Source of the DNA: JAXGPF01 sp964463985
GTDB taxonomy: Bacteria; Verrucomicrobiota; Kiritimatiellia; JAAZAB01
Direction: 5' to 3'
Assembly (NCBI GenBank): GCA_964463985.1
Contig: CAYXEK010000004.1
Location: forward strand, 1 to 64,000
Length of the DNA: 64,000 nt
The notes beneath the pieces are model-generated. The model saw nothing but the letters and a program-made list of their open reading frames with translations, did not search any database and was not told the DNA's origin. A program made the translations under genes and the position numbers. Positions 20,956-30,524 of the stretch are shown in pieces; position 1 is the first letter of the stretch; every line of letters begins with the position of its first letter.

Positions 20956-20974
20956 TTTTATTTGTTATTCTCGT

Positions 20975-21898
20975 ATGCTGGCAAGCACTAAATACGCCAA
21001 TCAAGTCCGTCCGGAGCGCACGCTGCAGTCGGTTTTGCGCGGTTTTCAAGTGCTGGAAATCGTGGCGGCCACCCATGGCGGCGCGGCGCTCAAGGATATT
21101 GCCGCACAGATGGGATTGAAGCCGCCCACCGCGCATATCCTTCTTAACACGCTGGTGGCGGGTGGATATCTGGCGCGCCGCCCGGGCGACATGCGCTACC
21201 GGCTGGGAGAAGCCTCGTTCCGGCTCACTGACCGCTACCTGGAAAACACACTGCGCCAGGGCGCCGAACAAGCCGTGCGCGCGGTGGCCGCCCAATTGCC
21301 CAAAGCCACGGTGATCTTTGTCGAACCCCGCGATTGCGATGTTTCCGTGTTGTTCCGGATGTCGCCCGACCGCCCCAGCATCATCCAGATGCCGCGCGAA
21401 CGCCGCATGGCGCCATACCAGAGCGCCAGTGCGTTGGCCTGTCTGGCATTCCTGTCCCCTGAAGAACAACTGGCATTCCGGCAGCGCCATGATTTTCTGG
21501 AAGACGGCAAATCCGCTTGGGGTAGCGAAAAAAAACTAGAAGCATTTTTGAATAAATCACGCCGGCTGGGCTATGTTCTGCTGAATTTCTCCCGCAGCGG
21601 AGTGCGCGCCATGGCCGCGCCGGTTTTCAACCGCCGCGGCCAGTTGGCCGCCGCGCTGGGCGCCAGCATGCCCCCGGTTGATTTTAGCGCCATGGAAAAG
21701 CAAATTATTGAAATCGTAACGGCCGCGGCCCGCAAGTTATCAGCGCCGGATTTTAACATACAATCCGCCGGGGTTTCCCCGAACCGAATTCAACACACAG
21801 ACACGGAAGGGAAAGGACATGACAGCATCGCAAAAATACGGAACGATCATCACCGGCATCATGAACAACATCCTGGAGCAGGAAGCCGGCCATATTGA
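20975..21898 (+). CDS. IclR-family transcriptional regulator
   Basis: The 307-residue frame has an N-terminal winged helix (SVLRGFQVLEIVAAT, GGAALKDIAAQMGLK, THILLNTLVAGGYLARR) and an IclR effector domain (about residues 90-265; MPRERRMAPYQSASALAC, FSRSGVRAMAAPVFNRRG). Family members are about 250-270 residues. The extra C-terminal 35 residues run past the start of the next gene by 80 bp in another frame, so the true stop may have been lost by a frameshift near 21760-21790. It probably controls the downstream SIS, propeller and glycosidase genes in response to a small metabolite. Confidence 0.88.
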   Translation: MLASTKYANQVRPERTLQSVLRGFQVLEIVAATHGGAALKDIAAQMGLKPPTAHILLNTLVAGGYLARRPGDMRYRLGEASFRLTDRYLENTLRQGAEQAVRAVAAQLPKATVIFVEPRDCDVSVLFRMSPDRPSIIQMPRERRMAPYQSASALACLAFLSPEEQLAFRQRHDFLEDGKSAWGSEKKLEAFLNKSRRLGYVLLNFSRSGVRAMAAPVFNRRGQLAAALGASMPPVDFSAMEKQIIEIVTAAARKLSAPDFNIQSAGVSPNRIQHTDTEGKGHDSIAKIRNDHHRHHEQHPGAGSRPY

Positions 21899-22574
21899 CA
21901 AGGCCGCCGAACTGCTCGCCGGTTGCTATGCCGAGGACCGCCTGATCCACGTCTTCGGCGCGGGCGGCCACTCGGCCATCGGCGCGATGGAAATCTTCTG
22001 GCGCGCCGGCGGCCTGACCAAAATCAACGCCATGTTCCCGGTCGGCACAAACATCATCACCGCCAATCCAACCACCGCCAAAGTCACCGGACTGGCCCCG
22101 TTCATTCTGAACTATTACGAGGTCAAACCGGGCGATCCGCTGATTCTGGTCAACTTTTACGGACTGAACCCGGTCGCTGTGGACGTGGCGATCGCGGCGC
22201 ACGAGCGCGGTGTCAAACTCGTCACCGTCAATTCGCATAAATTCGCCGCCACAGTGCCGGAGGACTTTAAATGGCGCCACCCATCCAAAAAAAACATTCA
22301 TGACTTCGCCGACGTGGCGGTGGATAATCATGTCCCCTATCCTGACGCCGTTTTGCAGGTCCCGGGCGTGCCGGAACCGATCACACCCACGGCAACCATC
22401 GCTACCTGCTTTGCCTTGAATTGCATCATGACCGAAACCATCGCCAAACTGCCGGGAAAGAACGTCAAGCCGGAAATATGGATCAGCAACAACATCCCCG
22501 GCTGCGACGAACACAATCAACCCCTGGTGGAAAAATACCGGCATCGTATCCACCACCTGTATCCGGTGGTGTAA
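21819..22574 (+). CDS. SIS-domain sugar-phosphate binding protein (UPF0309-like)
   Basis: The 251-residue protein has the SIS phosphosugar-binding fold: IHVFGAGGHSAIGAMEIFWRA near residue 42, LILVNFYGLNPVAVDVA near 110 and KLVTVNSHK near 135. It resembles the UPF0309 group of SIS proteins, which bind or isomerise phosphosugars. A GGGAAAGG ribosome site precedes the ATG. It follows the IclR gene and overlaps its 3' end. Substrate unknown. Confidence 0.82.
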   Translation: MTASQKYGTIITGIMNNILEQEAGHIDKAAELLAGCYAEDRLIHVFGAGGHSAIGAMEIFWRAGGLTKINAMFPVGTNIITANPTTAKVTGLAPFILNYYEVKPGDPLILVNFYGLNPVAVDVAIAAHERGVKLVTVNSHKFAATVPEDFKWRHPSKKNIHDFADVAVDNHVPYPDAVLQVPGVPEPITPTATIATCFALNCIMTETIAKLPGKNVKPEIWISNNIPGCDEHNQPLVEKYRHRIHHLYPVV

Positions 22575-22702
22575 CAAAAAGGGACAAAGGGGCAAAGGCA
22601 CATAGTCACAAAGTCAGATATTAGCGGAGTTCCGGAATTCCGGCTTTGACACTTTGATCCTTTGAGCCTGTGCCACTTTCATCGGTAAATTGGAAAGGGG
22701 AA
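22575..22702. repeat. Imperfect palindrome of the CACAAAG repeat family
   Basis: Left arm AAAGGCACATAGTCACAAAG and right arm CTTTGACACTTTG ... GCCTGTGCCACTTT face each other around GGAGTTCCGGAATTCCGG. It resembles the clearer copies at 23882-23969 and 30145-30349. Confidence 0.5.
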
Positions 22703-23863
22703 ATGAAAACCACAGAATTACATGTGCCGGACCGTTACGCGATTGCCATCACATCCATCGCCCGGATCAAACGTAAAATTTATCTCGGTTTGACCGCCGG
22801 CGCCCGCTCGCTCGCCGTCTACGATATTGACCGGGAAGAAATCGGCATGGAGCCGGATATTTTCCCCTGGGTGGCCGGCCGGGGTTACTGCGCAAAAATT
22901 CATAATGCCATGGGCGCCTTGGATGACGGGACGTTGCTGCTGGGCGAAGGCAACCATTTTACCTGGGACGGCATCCCGGTCACGGTCAATTATTTCAACA
23001 CCGAACTCCCGGAAAGCATGCTCGGCCGCAAACGCGCGCAGGGTTTTCCCGACGTTAAATACACCGATTTCTGCCGTGAAAACCTGGACGGCTGGGATCG
23101 CACCGCAACCGATCCGGGCGGCAAAATCCTGCGTTACGATCCCGCCACCCAAAAGGCGGAATTGGTCGGCGAACTGCCAGAATTCCTGTATGCCCAATCC
23201 ATGGTGGTGGACGCCAAACGGCTGCGCGCTTTCGGGCATACCCTGCCGGACAATAATTTCTTTTACGTGGATGTCAGCCAAAAAACCATCCATAATTTCG
23301 GCCATATATCCGATTTCGCCCATCACAACATGGTGATCACCCCGGCCGGCGTCTGTTACGGCGGCTGGATTGACCGGGCCAACGGCTCTTTAAAACTCCT
23401 GAAATTCGACCCGGAAAAACAACGGCTGGAATATCTGGACAAGGTGATCCTGCGCGACCCGGGCGCCAAGGTGGCCGGCAATCAGGGCATTGACTCCTGG
23501 ATCGTCACCCGTGCGGGAGAAATTTTCATGGGTGCGGTCGCCAATTCCCTGCTGTTCCGATTCGATCCGGATACGGAAGAGTTTGAACTGATCGCCCAAC
23601 TGGCCAAGGGCGGCCGGATAACCTCGATGGACGAGGACGAAAACGGAATCATCTGGATTGGCGCGGATTATCCGCACATGCGCCTGATCCGGTTCGATCC
23701 GAAGTCCGGCGGCAAAAACCGGGTCATAGATTGCGGCCGGGTGAACGACTCCTACCCCCGCTGCTATTTCCATGCCTCATGTTATTTCGAAGGCAAATTG
23801 TACCTGGGCGAAACCGACGGCTTTTCACCCTCATTGCACATTGTTGATTTGAATAAAATGTAG
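22703..23863 (+). CDS. Beta-propeller protein of the catabolic cluster
   Basis: The ATG at 22703, preceded by GGAAAGGGG, gives 386 residues. Repeated blade-like units carry a F/Y-D-P signature: ILRYDPATQKAELVGE, LLKFDPEKQRLEYLDK, LLFRFDPDTEEFELIA and LIRFDPKSGGKNRVI, and WIGADYP resembles the two-component reporter or SMP-30-like propellers. No signal peptide is visible, so it is probably cytoplasmic. Possible roles are a lactonase-like enzyme or a non-catalytic ligand binder; I cannot choose. It lies between the SIS gene and the rhamnosidase-like gene. Confidence 0.75.
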   Translation: MKTTELHVPDRYAIAITSIARIKRKIYLGLTAGARSLAVYDIDREEIGMEPDIFPWVAGRGYCAKIHNAMGALDDGTLLLGEGNHFTWDGIPVTVNYFNTELPESMLGRKRAQGFPDVKYTDFCRENLDGWDRTATDPGGKILRYDPATQKAELVGELPEFLYAQSMVVDAKRLRAFGHTLPDNNFFYVDVSQKTIHNFGHISDFAHHNMVITPAGVCYGGWIDRANGSLKLLKFDPEKQRLEYLDKVILRDPGAKVAGNQGIDSWIVTRAGEIFMGAVANSLLFRFDPDTEEFELIAQLAKGGRITSMDEDENGIIWIGADYPHMRLIRFDPKSGGKNRVIDCGRVNDSYPRCYFHASCYFEGKLYLGETDGFSPSLHIVDLNKM

Positions 23864-23881
23864 TTCGATTAAAAACAATTC

Positions 23882-23969
23882 TCTCACAAAGCCACAAAGA
23901 CACCAAGATGAACGAAAACGAAATAGGGACAATTATAGTTTGCCTCCGTGCCTTTGTGGCTTTGTGAGA
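23882..23969. repeat. Palindromic repeat with perfect 18-bp arms
   Basis: TCTCACAAAGCCACAAAG at 23882-23899 and its exact reverse complement at 23952-23969. The region lies between two genes in the same orientation and could form a stable RNA hairpin or be a REP-like mobile repeat. Confidence 0.85.
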
Positions 23970-24009
23970 AATTTTTCCGAAATTCCGACAACAGGTGAGT
24001 GGCAAACAT

Positions 24010-26814
24010 ATGCAACCAGAGGCAAGTTGTTTTGACCAGCCGGCGGCGCCTGATGCGGGAACACCAATCTCGTTTCGACCACTGGGCGCACCGGCCGATC
24101 CGGATCCGGCGCCGGTATATTGGATGGCGCGCCGTTTTTTCACCCTGCCGGCAAAGCCGGTCAACGCACCCCTCGCAATCGCGGCTGACCGGCATTACGA
24201 AGTCTTCCTGAATCAGACGCAAGTGGCAACCTGCCGCAATTATTTCAGCGGCGACCGGTATCTCTGGCTCCAACGCCATGCCGGTAAGGATTTGCCGGTC
24301 GCCGCAATCGCCGGCAAAAATGTCCTTGAAATCCTGGTTCGGTCAGACCCGCAGGCAAACAAGAACCATGTCCAATTCCATCCCATGCTCTGGTGCCATC
24401 TGCGTCTGGAAACGCCGGCCGGAACGATTGACGTGGCCACCGATAGCGATTGGGAAGTCGCCGCTATTTCCGGCTGGCGAACTTTACGCGCCTGCCAACT
24501 GACCATCGCTTACGAAACCTTGACCATCCAGCCGGCCGGCCGGTGCGGTGTGCGGGGCATTCCCAGCTTCCTGGAATACGGCCCCCCGGCGCTGCTGGAC
24601 CCTCGCCAACTGCCGCCGATTTACGAATGGACCGACACGCCGAAACGCGTTGACATTCACCATCCTGCAGCCGTAACCGCTGCGGGCACATGGACCGGTT
24701 CTTCGGAAAGCCTCTGTTTCAACCTGCATGATTTGTTCGGCGCCGGAGACGCCGGCGGCGCCGGCGTTGTTTTGCGTGCGGAGTTCAACGCGCCACGCGA
24801 ACAGGATATCTGGATCGCGGCTTCGGGATTCTGCGACTGTGCCGTTGAGCTTAACAACTTTCAAATCTGCGCGCGCAACAACCTGCCGGGACCGGATTTA
24901 ATGCGCCAGAAGAATTTTTTGGCGCCGCCCTGCCGCTGCCGCGTCCGGCGGGGGGCCAATGAAATTGCCGTGCGGTTCGGCAACGATCACCGGCGGTTCC
25001 TGGCCTGGCAGGCGCGCCTGGCGCAGCAACCGCTGGCGGCGGGGTTGTGGTTTCGGCTCCAAATTCAGGGGATTTCTTCGGCGGATTGGCGCTGGCTTAA
25101 CAATGCCGGATCCGCCGTAAAACCGGTTCCCTGCCAGGGCAACCTGGAAGACATCCTGGGCGCCAAGGCCGCCAGTATGCCGCTGCCCGCCCTGACCGTC
25201 GGAAGCACTCCGGCCAAGTTCACCCTCCGCGGCTTGCGCGCCGGGGAAAAACCATTTGTCCTGCTCGACTTCAACGGCATCAAAAAAGGGCAACTTTCTT
25301 TCACCATCCAGGCGGACGCGCCCGGGCGGATTTATCTCGCCTACGGGTTCCTCGCCGAACAGGGTTCGGTGGATTGCGGACGCAACGGCAAAAAGGCTGT
25401 GGATATCATCAATGTCCCCGCCGGCTATTCGGAATACGAGGCGTTTGAAGACCGTACTTTCGTTTATCTGGACATGGCGTTCGAAAATTTCACGGGGTCG
25501 CTGGCCATCAACGACATTGCCCTCGCCGAACGCGTTTTTCTCGATGAGCAACGGACGCAATTCCAGTCACCCGACTCAACGCTGCCGGCTGTCTGGCGGG
25601 CATCGCTCCGCACCGCTCAAATCTGCTGCGATGAAATTTACATGGATAATGCCGAGCGAGAGCATTGCCAATGGCTCTGCAGCGCGCCGCCCAATATCGC
25701 CGCCGGCTATTACGCCTTCGGCGGTGAAATGCCCAAGGCCGCCAAAGTCCTGCTCGAATTCGCCCGGCACCAGCGTCCCAACGGAGAAATCCAGGGACAT
25801 GCCCCGGGCAGGTGGGGCAACCGGCCAATGTACCAGTGCCACATGGGCCTGTACGTCCGGGCAGTCTGGCGCGACTACCACTACCGGGGCGACATGAACC
25901 TGCTGCGGCGCCTGATGCCGCATCTGCACAAACTGCTGGCCTTCTGGAAAACGCACCGCAATCCGCGTGGATTGCTGGAAAACATTGAGACGGTCTGGGT
26001 TGATTGGGGCCAGCATCTTTATTCCTACGCGCCCGGAGGCATTCCCGGCGCCCAAGGCGCCGGCGGCGTATTGACGGCCATGAACGCCTATTACCTCGGG
26101 GCATTGCGCATGTGCGCCGAACTGGCCCGCGCCCTCGGCGAAGACCGTACGGCGGAACGCTACGACGCCATGGCGGATGAAACGGCTGCCGCCATGGCGC
26201 GCCTGTTGTTTGACCGCGATAAAAAACTTTTCCGCGACGGACTCAACAACCCGGCGGCGGAAAAGAATTATTCCCAGGCGGCCAATGCCGCCGCCGCGCT
26301 TTACGGCGCGCTGCCGCCGGCGGAAGGCGCGGCTGCCCTGCGCGCCGCCTTTGAAACCGCGCAGCCATGGACGGAAATCATTCCCGCCAGCCCGCACTTC
26401 GGGCTGCTGGCGGGCGAAGCCTTGTTTGAAGCTGGCTTGGACGCCCTGGCGTACGCCTGGATCGGCCGGCATGCGCATATGTTGCAAGCTCCCGCCGGCA
26501 CGATCTGGGAAACCTGGTCGCCGCATGTCGCGCATTGCCAGGGCATCGGCTCGGCCATCGCCTATCACCTGGCGCGTTACCATGCCGGAATTTATCCCGC
26601 GCGGCCGGGTTTCGCCGCCATCGGCATCCGCCCGCAGGCCTGCGGCCAGTCCTGGCTGCGGATGCGGATGCATACGCCATGGGGCGCGGTCGGCGCGGCC
26701 TGGCAGCACACGGCCCGCGGCTTCGATTATGAATTAACACTGCCGCCGGCGCTCCAGGGCCGGCCGCTGGAGATCGCTCCCGCGGTACATTTAACCATGT
26801 CGTCTTCCCATTAA
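24010..26814 (+). CDS. Alpha-L-rhamnosidase-like six-hairpin glycosidase
   Basis: Starting at the ATG at 24010 (ribosome site AGGTGAG; an in-frame GTG at 23995 is the alternative), the product has 934 residues. The N-terminal half is beta-sandwich-like (residues 30-480). The C-terminal half is an (alpha/alpha)6 barrel with MDNAEREHCQWLCSAPP near residue 548, HQRPNGEIQGHAPGRWGNRP and ENIETVWVDWGQHLYS, followed by AAALYGALPPAEGAA and WETWSPHVAHCQGIGS. This is the architecture of GH78 alpha-L-rhamnosidases, with acidic residues in the expected hairpins. No signal peptide is seen, so the substrate is likely imported oligosaccharide. Linkage and sugar are not determined. Confidence 0.85.
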   Translation: MQPEASCFDQPAAPDAGTPISFRPLGAPADPDPAPVYWMARRFFTLPAKPVNAPLAIAADRHYEVFLNQTQVATCRNYFSGDRYLWLQRHAGKDLPVAAIAGKNVLEILVRSDPQANKNHVQFHPMLWCHLRLETPAGTIDVATDSDWEVAAISGWRTLRACQLTIAYETLTIQPAGRCGVRGIPSFLEYGPPALLDPRQLPPIYEWTDTPKRVDIHHPAAVTAAGTWTGSSESLCFNLHDLFGAGDAGGAGVVLRAEFNAPREQDIWIAASGFCDCAVELNNFQICARNNLPGPDLMRQKNFLAPPCRCRVRRGANEIAVRFGNDHRRFLAWQARLAQQPLAAGLWFRLQIQGISSADWRWLNNAGSAVKPVPCQGNLEDILGAKAASMPLPALTVGSTPAKFTLRGLRAGEKPFVLLDFNGIKKGQLSFTIQADAPGRIYLAYGFLAEQGSVDCGRNGKKAVDIINVPAGYSEYEAFEDRTFVYLDMAFENFTGSLAINDIALAERVFLDEQRTQFQSPDSTLPAVWRASLRTAQICCDEIYMDNAEREHCQWLCSAPPNIAAGYYAFGGEMPKAAKVLLEFARHQRPNGEIQGHAPGRWGNRPMYQCHMGLYVRAVWRDYHYRGDMNLLRRLMPHLHKLLAFWKTHRNPRGLLENIETVWVDWGQHLYSYAPGGIPGAQGAGGVLTAMNAYYLGALRMCAELARALGEDRTAERYDAMADETAAAMARLLFDRDKKLFRDGLNNPAAEKNYSQAANAAAALYGALPPAEGAAALRAAFETAQPWTEIIPASPHFGLLAGEALFEAGLDALAYAWIGRHAHMLQAPAGTIWETWSPHVAHCQGIGSAIAYHLARYHAGIYPARPGFAAIGIRPQACGQSWLRMRMHTPWGAVGAAWQHTARGFDYELTLPPALQGRPLEIAPAVHLTMSSSH

Positions 26815-26834
26815 CCGTACACCGAGGAATCAGC

Positions 26835-28790
26835 ATGCAAGCCAGATTATTCGCCGCGCCCCAGGTGATGAACATGGGGTTCCATTACACCCTGCAATTC
26901 AGCCGCCGCACCCGCATCAACGTCGTCGGCCTGGTAGATCAGAGCACGGATGAATGGAAAGAATGGTATTTGAAAACCCACCAGCCGCCGGCATTGCGCG
27001 AAATGGCCGATGCCGGTTACACCCTGATCGAAATCCATTTCCTGTACGGGTTCGGCCTGGAAGGCGAGCGCGAGGAATGGGAACGCGCGCGCGATATGGC
27101 GCGCCATGCCCACGACGCCGGCCTCAAAGTGCAGGGGTATTTCCAGTTTTTCTCGGTGCAGCAGGAACTTTTTTTCCTGGAAAATCCATGGGCGAAAGAC
27201 TGCATCCAGGTCAACGCCGAGGGTAAATCTATCCGCTTCCGTTACGACCGTCCGGCCCTATGCTTTACCAACGAACGCGTGCGCCGGTATTACCTGGACG
27301 GAGTTGAACTGGGCTTGAAAACCTGCGATCTGGACGGCATCCGGCTGGACAACGATTATTTCAAGGGCTGTTACTGCCCGAAATGCCAGGATGCGTTCCG
27401 CGCATGGCTGCGGGAAAAATTCCCCGCGCCGGACGACGTCCGCCGGGTGTTCGGCCTGCCGACGACTGGCGGCATGGAACTGGCGCCGATCCCGATGCCG
27501 CGCGATCCGCTCTGGCACGCCACCGTGCTCTTCCGCCAGGAACAGCGCCAGCAGATGATGCGCCAGATATCCGAAAAAATCCGCGCCATCAAGCCGGACG
27601 CCATCCTCGGCGGCAACCCCGGCATCAACCGGCGCTTTGACGATGCTTACCGCATCCACATTTACACGCCCGACCTGGCCGAGACACATCACCTGGTCTG
27701 CGCGGAGAACATCCGCTACCCCGCCCGCACCGGGGACACTTTCCGCCACCAGGCGCTGCTGTACAAGCATGGCCAGGCCGGCAACTTCGCCGTCTTTGCC
27801 AGCCATCACCTGCACAATGCGCAAGGCCGAATCCGCTGGCCGGAAACGCTGGAGGAATGCGCACTCTCGCTGTGCGAGGCGCTGGCCTTCGGCGGCCACC
27901 CCGTCTGCACCACCTGGGGTATCCGCATGGATGCCGGCGGCAAAATGCTCTATCAACGCCCGCTGTTCCGCCGGGCGCTGGACCCGGTTACAGCATTTCT
28001 GAAAGAACACGGCAATATTTACCGCGGCGCAAAGTGCAACGCGGCCGTCGGTGTTTACCAGAACCGGGAAAGCCTTTGCGGCGATTCGCCCAACTCGTGG
28101 CTTTCATTGCAAGGCGCCTTACAGGTGCTGCTCCAGCGCCAGATTCCGTTCCGCTTGGCGGATCGCGACCTGGACGAGCTGCTGGAAGGCATAAAACTGC
28201 TGATCGTGCCGGACATGCAGCTTATCAGCGATGCGCAAATGGACCGCCTGCATGAATTTGCCGGCGGCGGCGGCAAACTGCTCTGGACCGGTCAAGCCGG
28301 CCGGTTTGACGACTGGCGTTTGAAACGCGATGCCGGCCGGCTGGAACTCTGGCTCGGCCATGCCAACATCGCGCGGCTGCCGGAAGCGCCGGAAAAAATC
28401 TCGCCGGCCTCCGAGCATGAAAACGACCGGCAATTTGCAGGGGATGCGGGCAACGCCTGGTACATGAACCTGCCCATGCCCGCCGGCGCGGAAGATTTTG
28501 CCGCGGCCGTCCGCCAACTGGCCCCGGCGCCCGCGGTCACTGTCAGCGGATCGCCCTTTGTCGCCGTGGATACATTTGTCAATGACCAAGGCGAAAATTT
28601 TGCCCACCTGCTGAATTACGACAATGCCCGGCCGTGCGATCTGACGATTGAGATTGCCGGCGCCGCCCGCGCGGAATGCCTGATGCCGGCTGGTCTCGGG
28701 ACGCAAAGCACCCCGGAAATACGTTCGACAAACCAAAACACAACCATCGGGCTGAAAGGATTGCACACCTACTGCGTTATTAAATATTGA
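26835..28790 (+). CDS. GH42-like/GHL-type TIM-barrel glycosidase-like protein, paralogue 1
   Basis: The 651-residue protein has a TIM-barrel N-terminal half (YTLIEIHFLYGFGLEGE, GIRLDNDYFKGCYCPKCQDA, FRAWLREKF) and a C-terminal segment like the trimerisation/GATase-like domain of GH42 beta-galactosidases (about residues 400-540; NAAVGVYQNRESLCGD, LLIVPDMQLISDAQMDRL). The Cys-x-x-Cys pair next to the putative catalytic Asp is typical for this group of poorly studied proteins. It starts 20 bp after the rhamnosidase-like gene and is probably in its operon. A close paralogue lies at 30525-32540. Substrate unknown. Confidence 0.78.
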   Translation: MQARLFAAPQVMNMGFHYTLQFSRRTRINVVGLVDQSTDEWKEWYLKTHQPPALREMADAGYTLIEIHFLYGFGLEGEREEWERARDMARHAHDAGLKVQGYFQFFSVQQELFFLENPWAKDCIQVNAEGKSIRFRYDRPALCFTNERVRRYYLDGVELGLKTCDLDGIRLDNDYFKGCYCPKCQDAFRAWLREKFPAPDDVRRVFGLPTTGGMELAPIPMPRDPLWHATVLFRQEQRQQMMRQISEKIRAIKPDAILGGNPGINRRFDDAYRIHIYTPDLAETHHLVCAENIRYPARTGDTFRHQALLYKHGQAGNFAVFASHHLHNAQGRIRWPETLEECALSLCEALAFGGHPVCTTWGIRMDAGGKMLYQRPLFRRALDPVTAFLKEHGNIYRGAKCNAAVGVYQNRESLCGDSPNSWLSLQGALQVLLQRQIPFRLADRDLDELLEGIKLLIVPDMQLISDAQMDRLHEFAGGGGKLLWTGQAGRFDDWRLKRDAGRLELWLGHANIARLPEAPEKISPASEHENDRQFAGDAGNAWYMNLPMPAGAEDFAAAVRQLAPAPAVTVSGSPFVAVDTFVNDQGENFAHLLNYDNARPCDLTIEIAGAARAECLMPAGLGTQSTPEIRSTNQNTTIGLKGLHTYCVIKY

Positions 28791-28964
28791 TGGCGCCGCA
28801 TCCGTTCACATTCACGGCGCATGTGAAATGATGCGTGCTTTTAGTATCAACCGGATGGTCTTTGACAGCCGCGCCCGCGTGGCGCGGACTTTCCGGAACA
28901 GAGGTTACCCCCCCCCGCTGCCATAAAAACAACAGCGGAGAACCAAGCACAGGAGCAAGAATAG

Positions 28965-30035
28965 ATGCAAGCGACGCAACATCAAACATCCAATACCAAC
29001 GCGCAATCCCGCGCGGACACCACCCGCGAGATCAAGAAACTCGCCAAATCGCTCGGCGCCGACCTGGTCGGCATCGCCTCGATGGACCGCTTTGACGGCG
29101 CGCCGATCCAGATGGACCCCCGCTACATCATGCCGGAGGCCAAGTCCTGCATCGTGGTCGGGTTCCGCGTCCTGCGCGGCTCGCTGCGCGGCATTGAAGA
29201 GGGCACATTCTTCAGCAATTATTCCTCCATGGGCTATGGCGGCATAACTTATATCTTTATGCCGATCACCGTCATGAACCTCGCGCGCCACATTGAAGAC
29301 ATGGGGTACGAGGCTTTCCCGATGGGACATCAAAGCGACTGGCGCGCGATTGACAATGAAGGCCGGATGCGCGCCGGCTTCAGCAAGCCGGTGGCCCCCG
29401 GCAAGCCGGCGCCGGACATCATGGTGCACCTGCGCCTGGCGGCCTTCGCCGCCGGCCTGGGAGAAATCGGCTGGAGCAAAATGCTGATCACGCCGGAATT
29501 CGGTCCGGCCGTGCGCGTCGGCCTGGTGTTGACCGAGTTGGAACTCGATCCCGACCCGCTTTACAGCGGCCCCAGGCTCTGCAACAAATGCATGGCCTGC
29601 GTCCGCGCCTGCCCGGGAAAGGCCATCAGCGCCGACAAAAGCATCAAGGTGACAGTAGCCGGCCAGGCGCTGGAATGGGCGGAAATAGACATGGACGCCT
29701 GCGATGTTGCCTTCCGCGGCGCCGATGAAATCAAAAATGGGCCAGGCAAAGGCTATTACATTGAAGGATTTGACAGTTTCCGTCCGAATCATGTCTCGCC
29801 GTTTTATAACGCGCCGCCCAAACTTTACAATGCCGGCAAGGCAATCGGCGGCGCCGACGGTTGCATCAGGGCCTGTCTGGCCAGCCTGGAAGCGCGCGAC
29901 CTGTTGACGCATAAATTCAAACAGAAGTTCCGCCGGCGCAAACCGTGGACCGTGGACTGGTCGCATTATGAAGAAGAAATCGCCCATGCGCCATCGGGCA
30001 CCATCGGCATCAACACCCGCCTGGACACGGATTAA
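28965..30035 (+). CDS. QueG-like 4Fe-4S protein
   Basis: The 356-residue protein resembles epoxyqueuosine reductase QueG and the reductive dehalogenase-like group. The first part (LAKSLGADLVGIASMDRF, MVHLRLAAFAAGLGEIGWSK) is the cobalamin-binding-like fold. A ferredoxin-type cluster motif, LCNKCMACVRACPGKAIS, is visible at about residues 205-222, but only one complete C-x2-C-x2-C-x3-C is clear; the second needs checking in ADGCIRACLASLEA. RBS AGGAG precedes the ATG. The neighbourhood suggests a role in catabolism, not tRNA modification; substrate unknown. Confidence 0.8.
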   Translation: MQATQHQTSNTNAQSRADTTREIKKLAKSLGADLVGIASMDRFDGAPIQMDPRYIMPEAKSCIVVGFRVLRGSLRGIEEGTFFSNYSSMGYGGITYIFMPITVMNLARHIEDMGYEAFPMGHQSDWRAIDNEGRMRAGFSKPVAPGKPAPDIMVHLRLAAFAAGLGEIGWSKMLITPEFGPAVRVGLVLTELELDPDPLYSGPRLCNKCMACVRACPGKAISADKSIKVTVAGQALEWAEIDMDACDVAFRGADEIKNGPGKGYYIEGFDSFRPNHVSPFYNAPPKLYNAGKAIGGADGCIRACLASLEARDLLTHKFKQKFRRRKPWTVDWSHYEEEIAHAPSGTIGINTRLDTD

Positions 30036-30524
30036 ATGGAGAAAGGCACATAAGAAGAAAGGAACAAAGAGGCAGAGCCGGAAAATTCTCCGCGAAAGGA
30101 CACAAGGATCGCAAAGAAAAAGAATTTCCGGCAGAACCAAATGTTTCTCACAAAGACACCAAGACACAAAGGGCGAACGGATTTACAGATGCTGAAGGAA
30201 AACATGTCGCTATGCGGCAGTTCCGTTAAACGGAACCCCGTTCTTGGAAACAGCACAAAGCAAAAACCGTTTTGCGATTTGCCCTGTTTCCAAGAACGGT
30301 CATGTTTTCCTGCTGGTTCTTTCTTGGTGGCTTTGTGACTTTGCGGGAAAATATTCCGGATTCCGAAAGTTTGCCCATTGCGCGGGCACGCGGCTTTGCC
30401 GGATTCGTGTGATTCACGGTTAGAAAATCCGGGGCAGCTTTCCCTTTTTAATATGGTTTTTGCAATCTTTTGTGGATAATTTATTCCGACTTGGGTTGCG
30501 GTAAGCGCCCGTATTGGTAAAATA
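30036..30524. other. Intergenic region with nested palindromic repeats
   Basis: Almost entirely occupied by repeats of the CACAAAG family, listed separately. No gene is supported. Confidence 0.7.
30145..30349. repeat. About 200-bp element with three nested inverted repeats
   Basis: Outer arms TTCTCACAAAGACACCAAG (from 30145) and CTTGGTGGCTTTGTGACTTT (from 30323) are imperfect. Middle arms GGAAAACATG (30197-30206) and CATGTTTTCC (30301-30310) are perfect. Inner arms CCGTTCTTGGAAACAG (30238-30253) and its exact complement (30284-30299) are perfect. The whole could fold into a single long hairpin. It is MITE-like and is related to the repeats at 22575 and 23882. Confidence 0.8.

Larger units (their letters stand above)
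20464..20974. other. Intergenic region between nuclease cassette and IclR gene
   Basis: Contains GGCATAAC (20468-20475), the inverted partner of the left boundary site. About 20520-20575 holds three near copies of ATAAAGGGATGT with a period of about 13. A hairpin CGGCATG/CATGCCG lies at 20691-20716. The promoter and operator of the IclR gene occupy the right end. No gene is supported. Confidence 0.6.

Noticed and set aside
28965..30035. Housekeeping epoxyqueuosine reductase QueG
   Set aside because: The genomic context is catabolic and the second cluster motif is unclear, so I did not assign queG.
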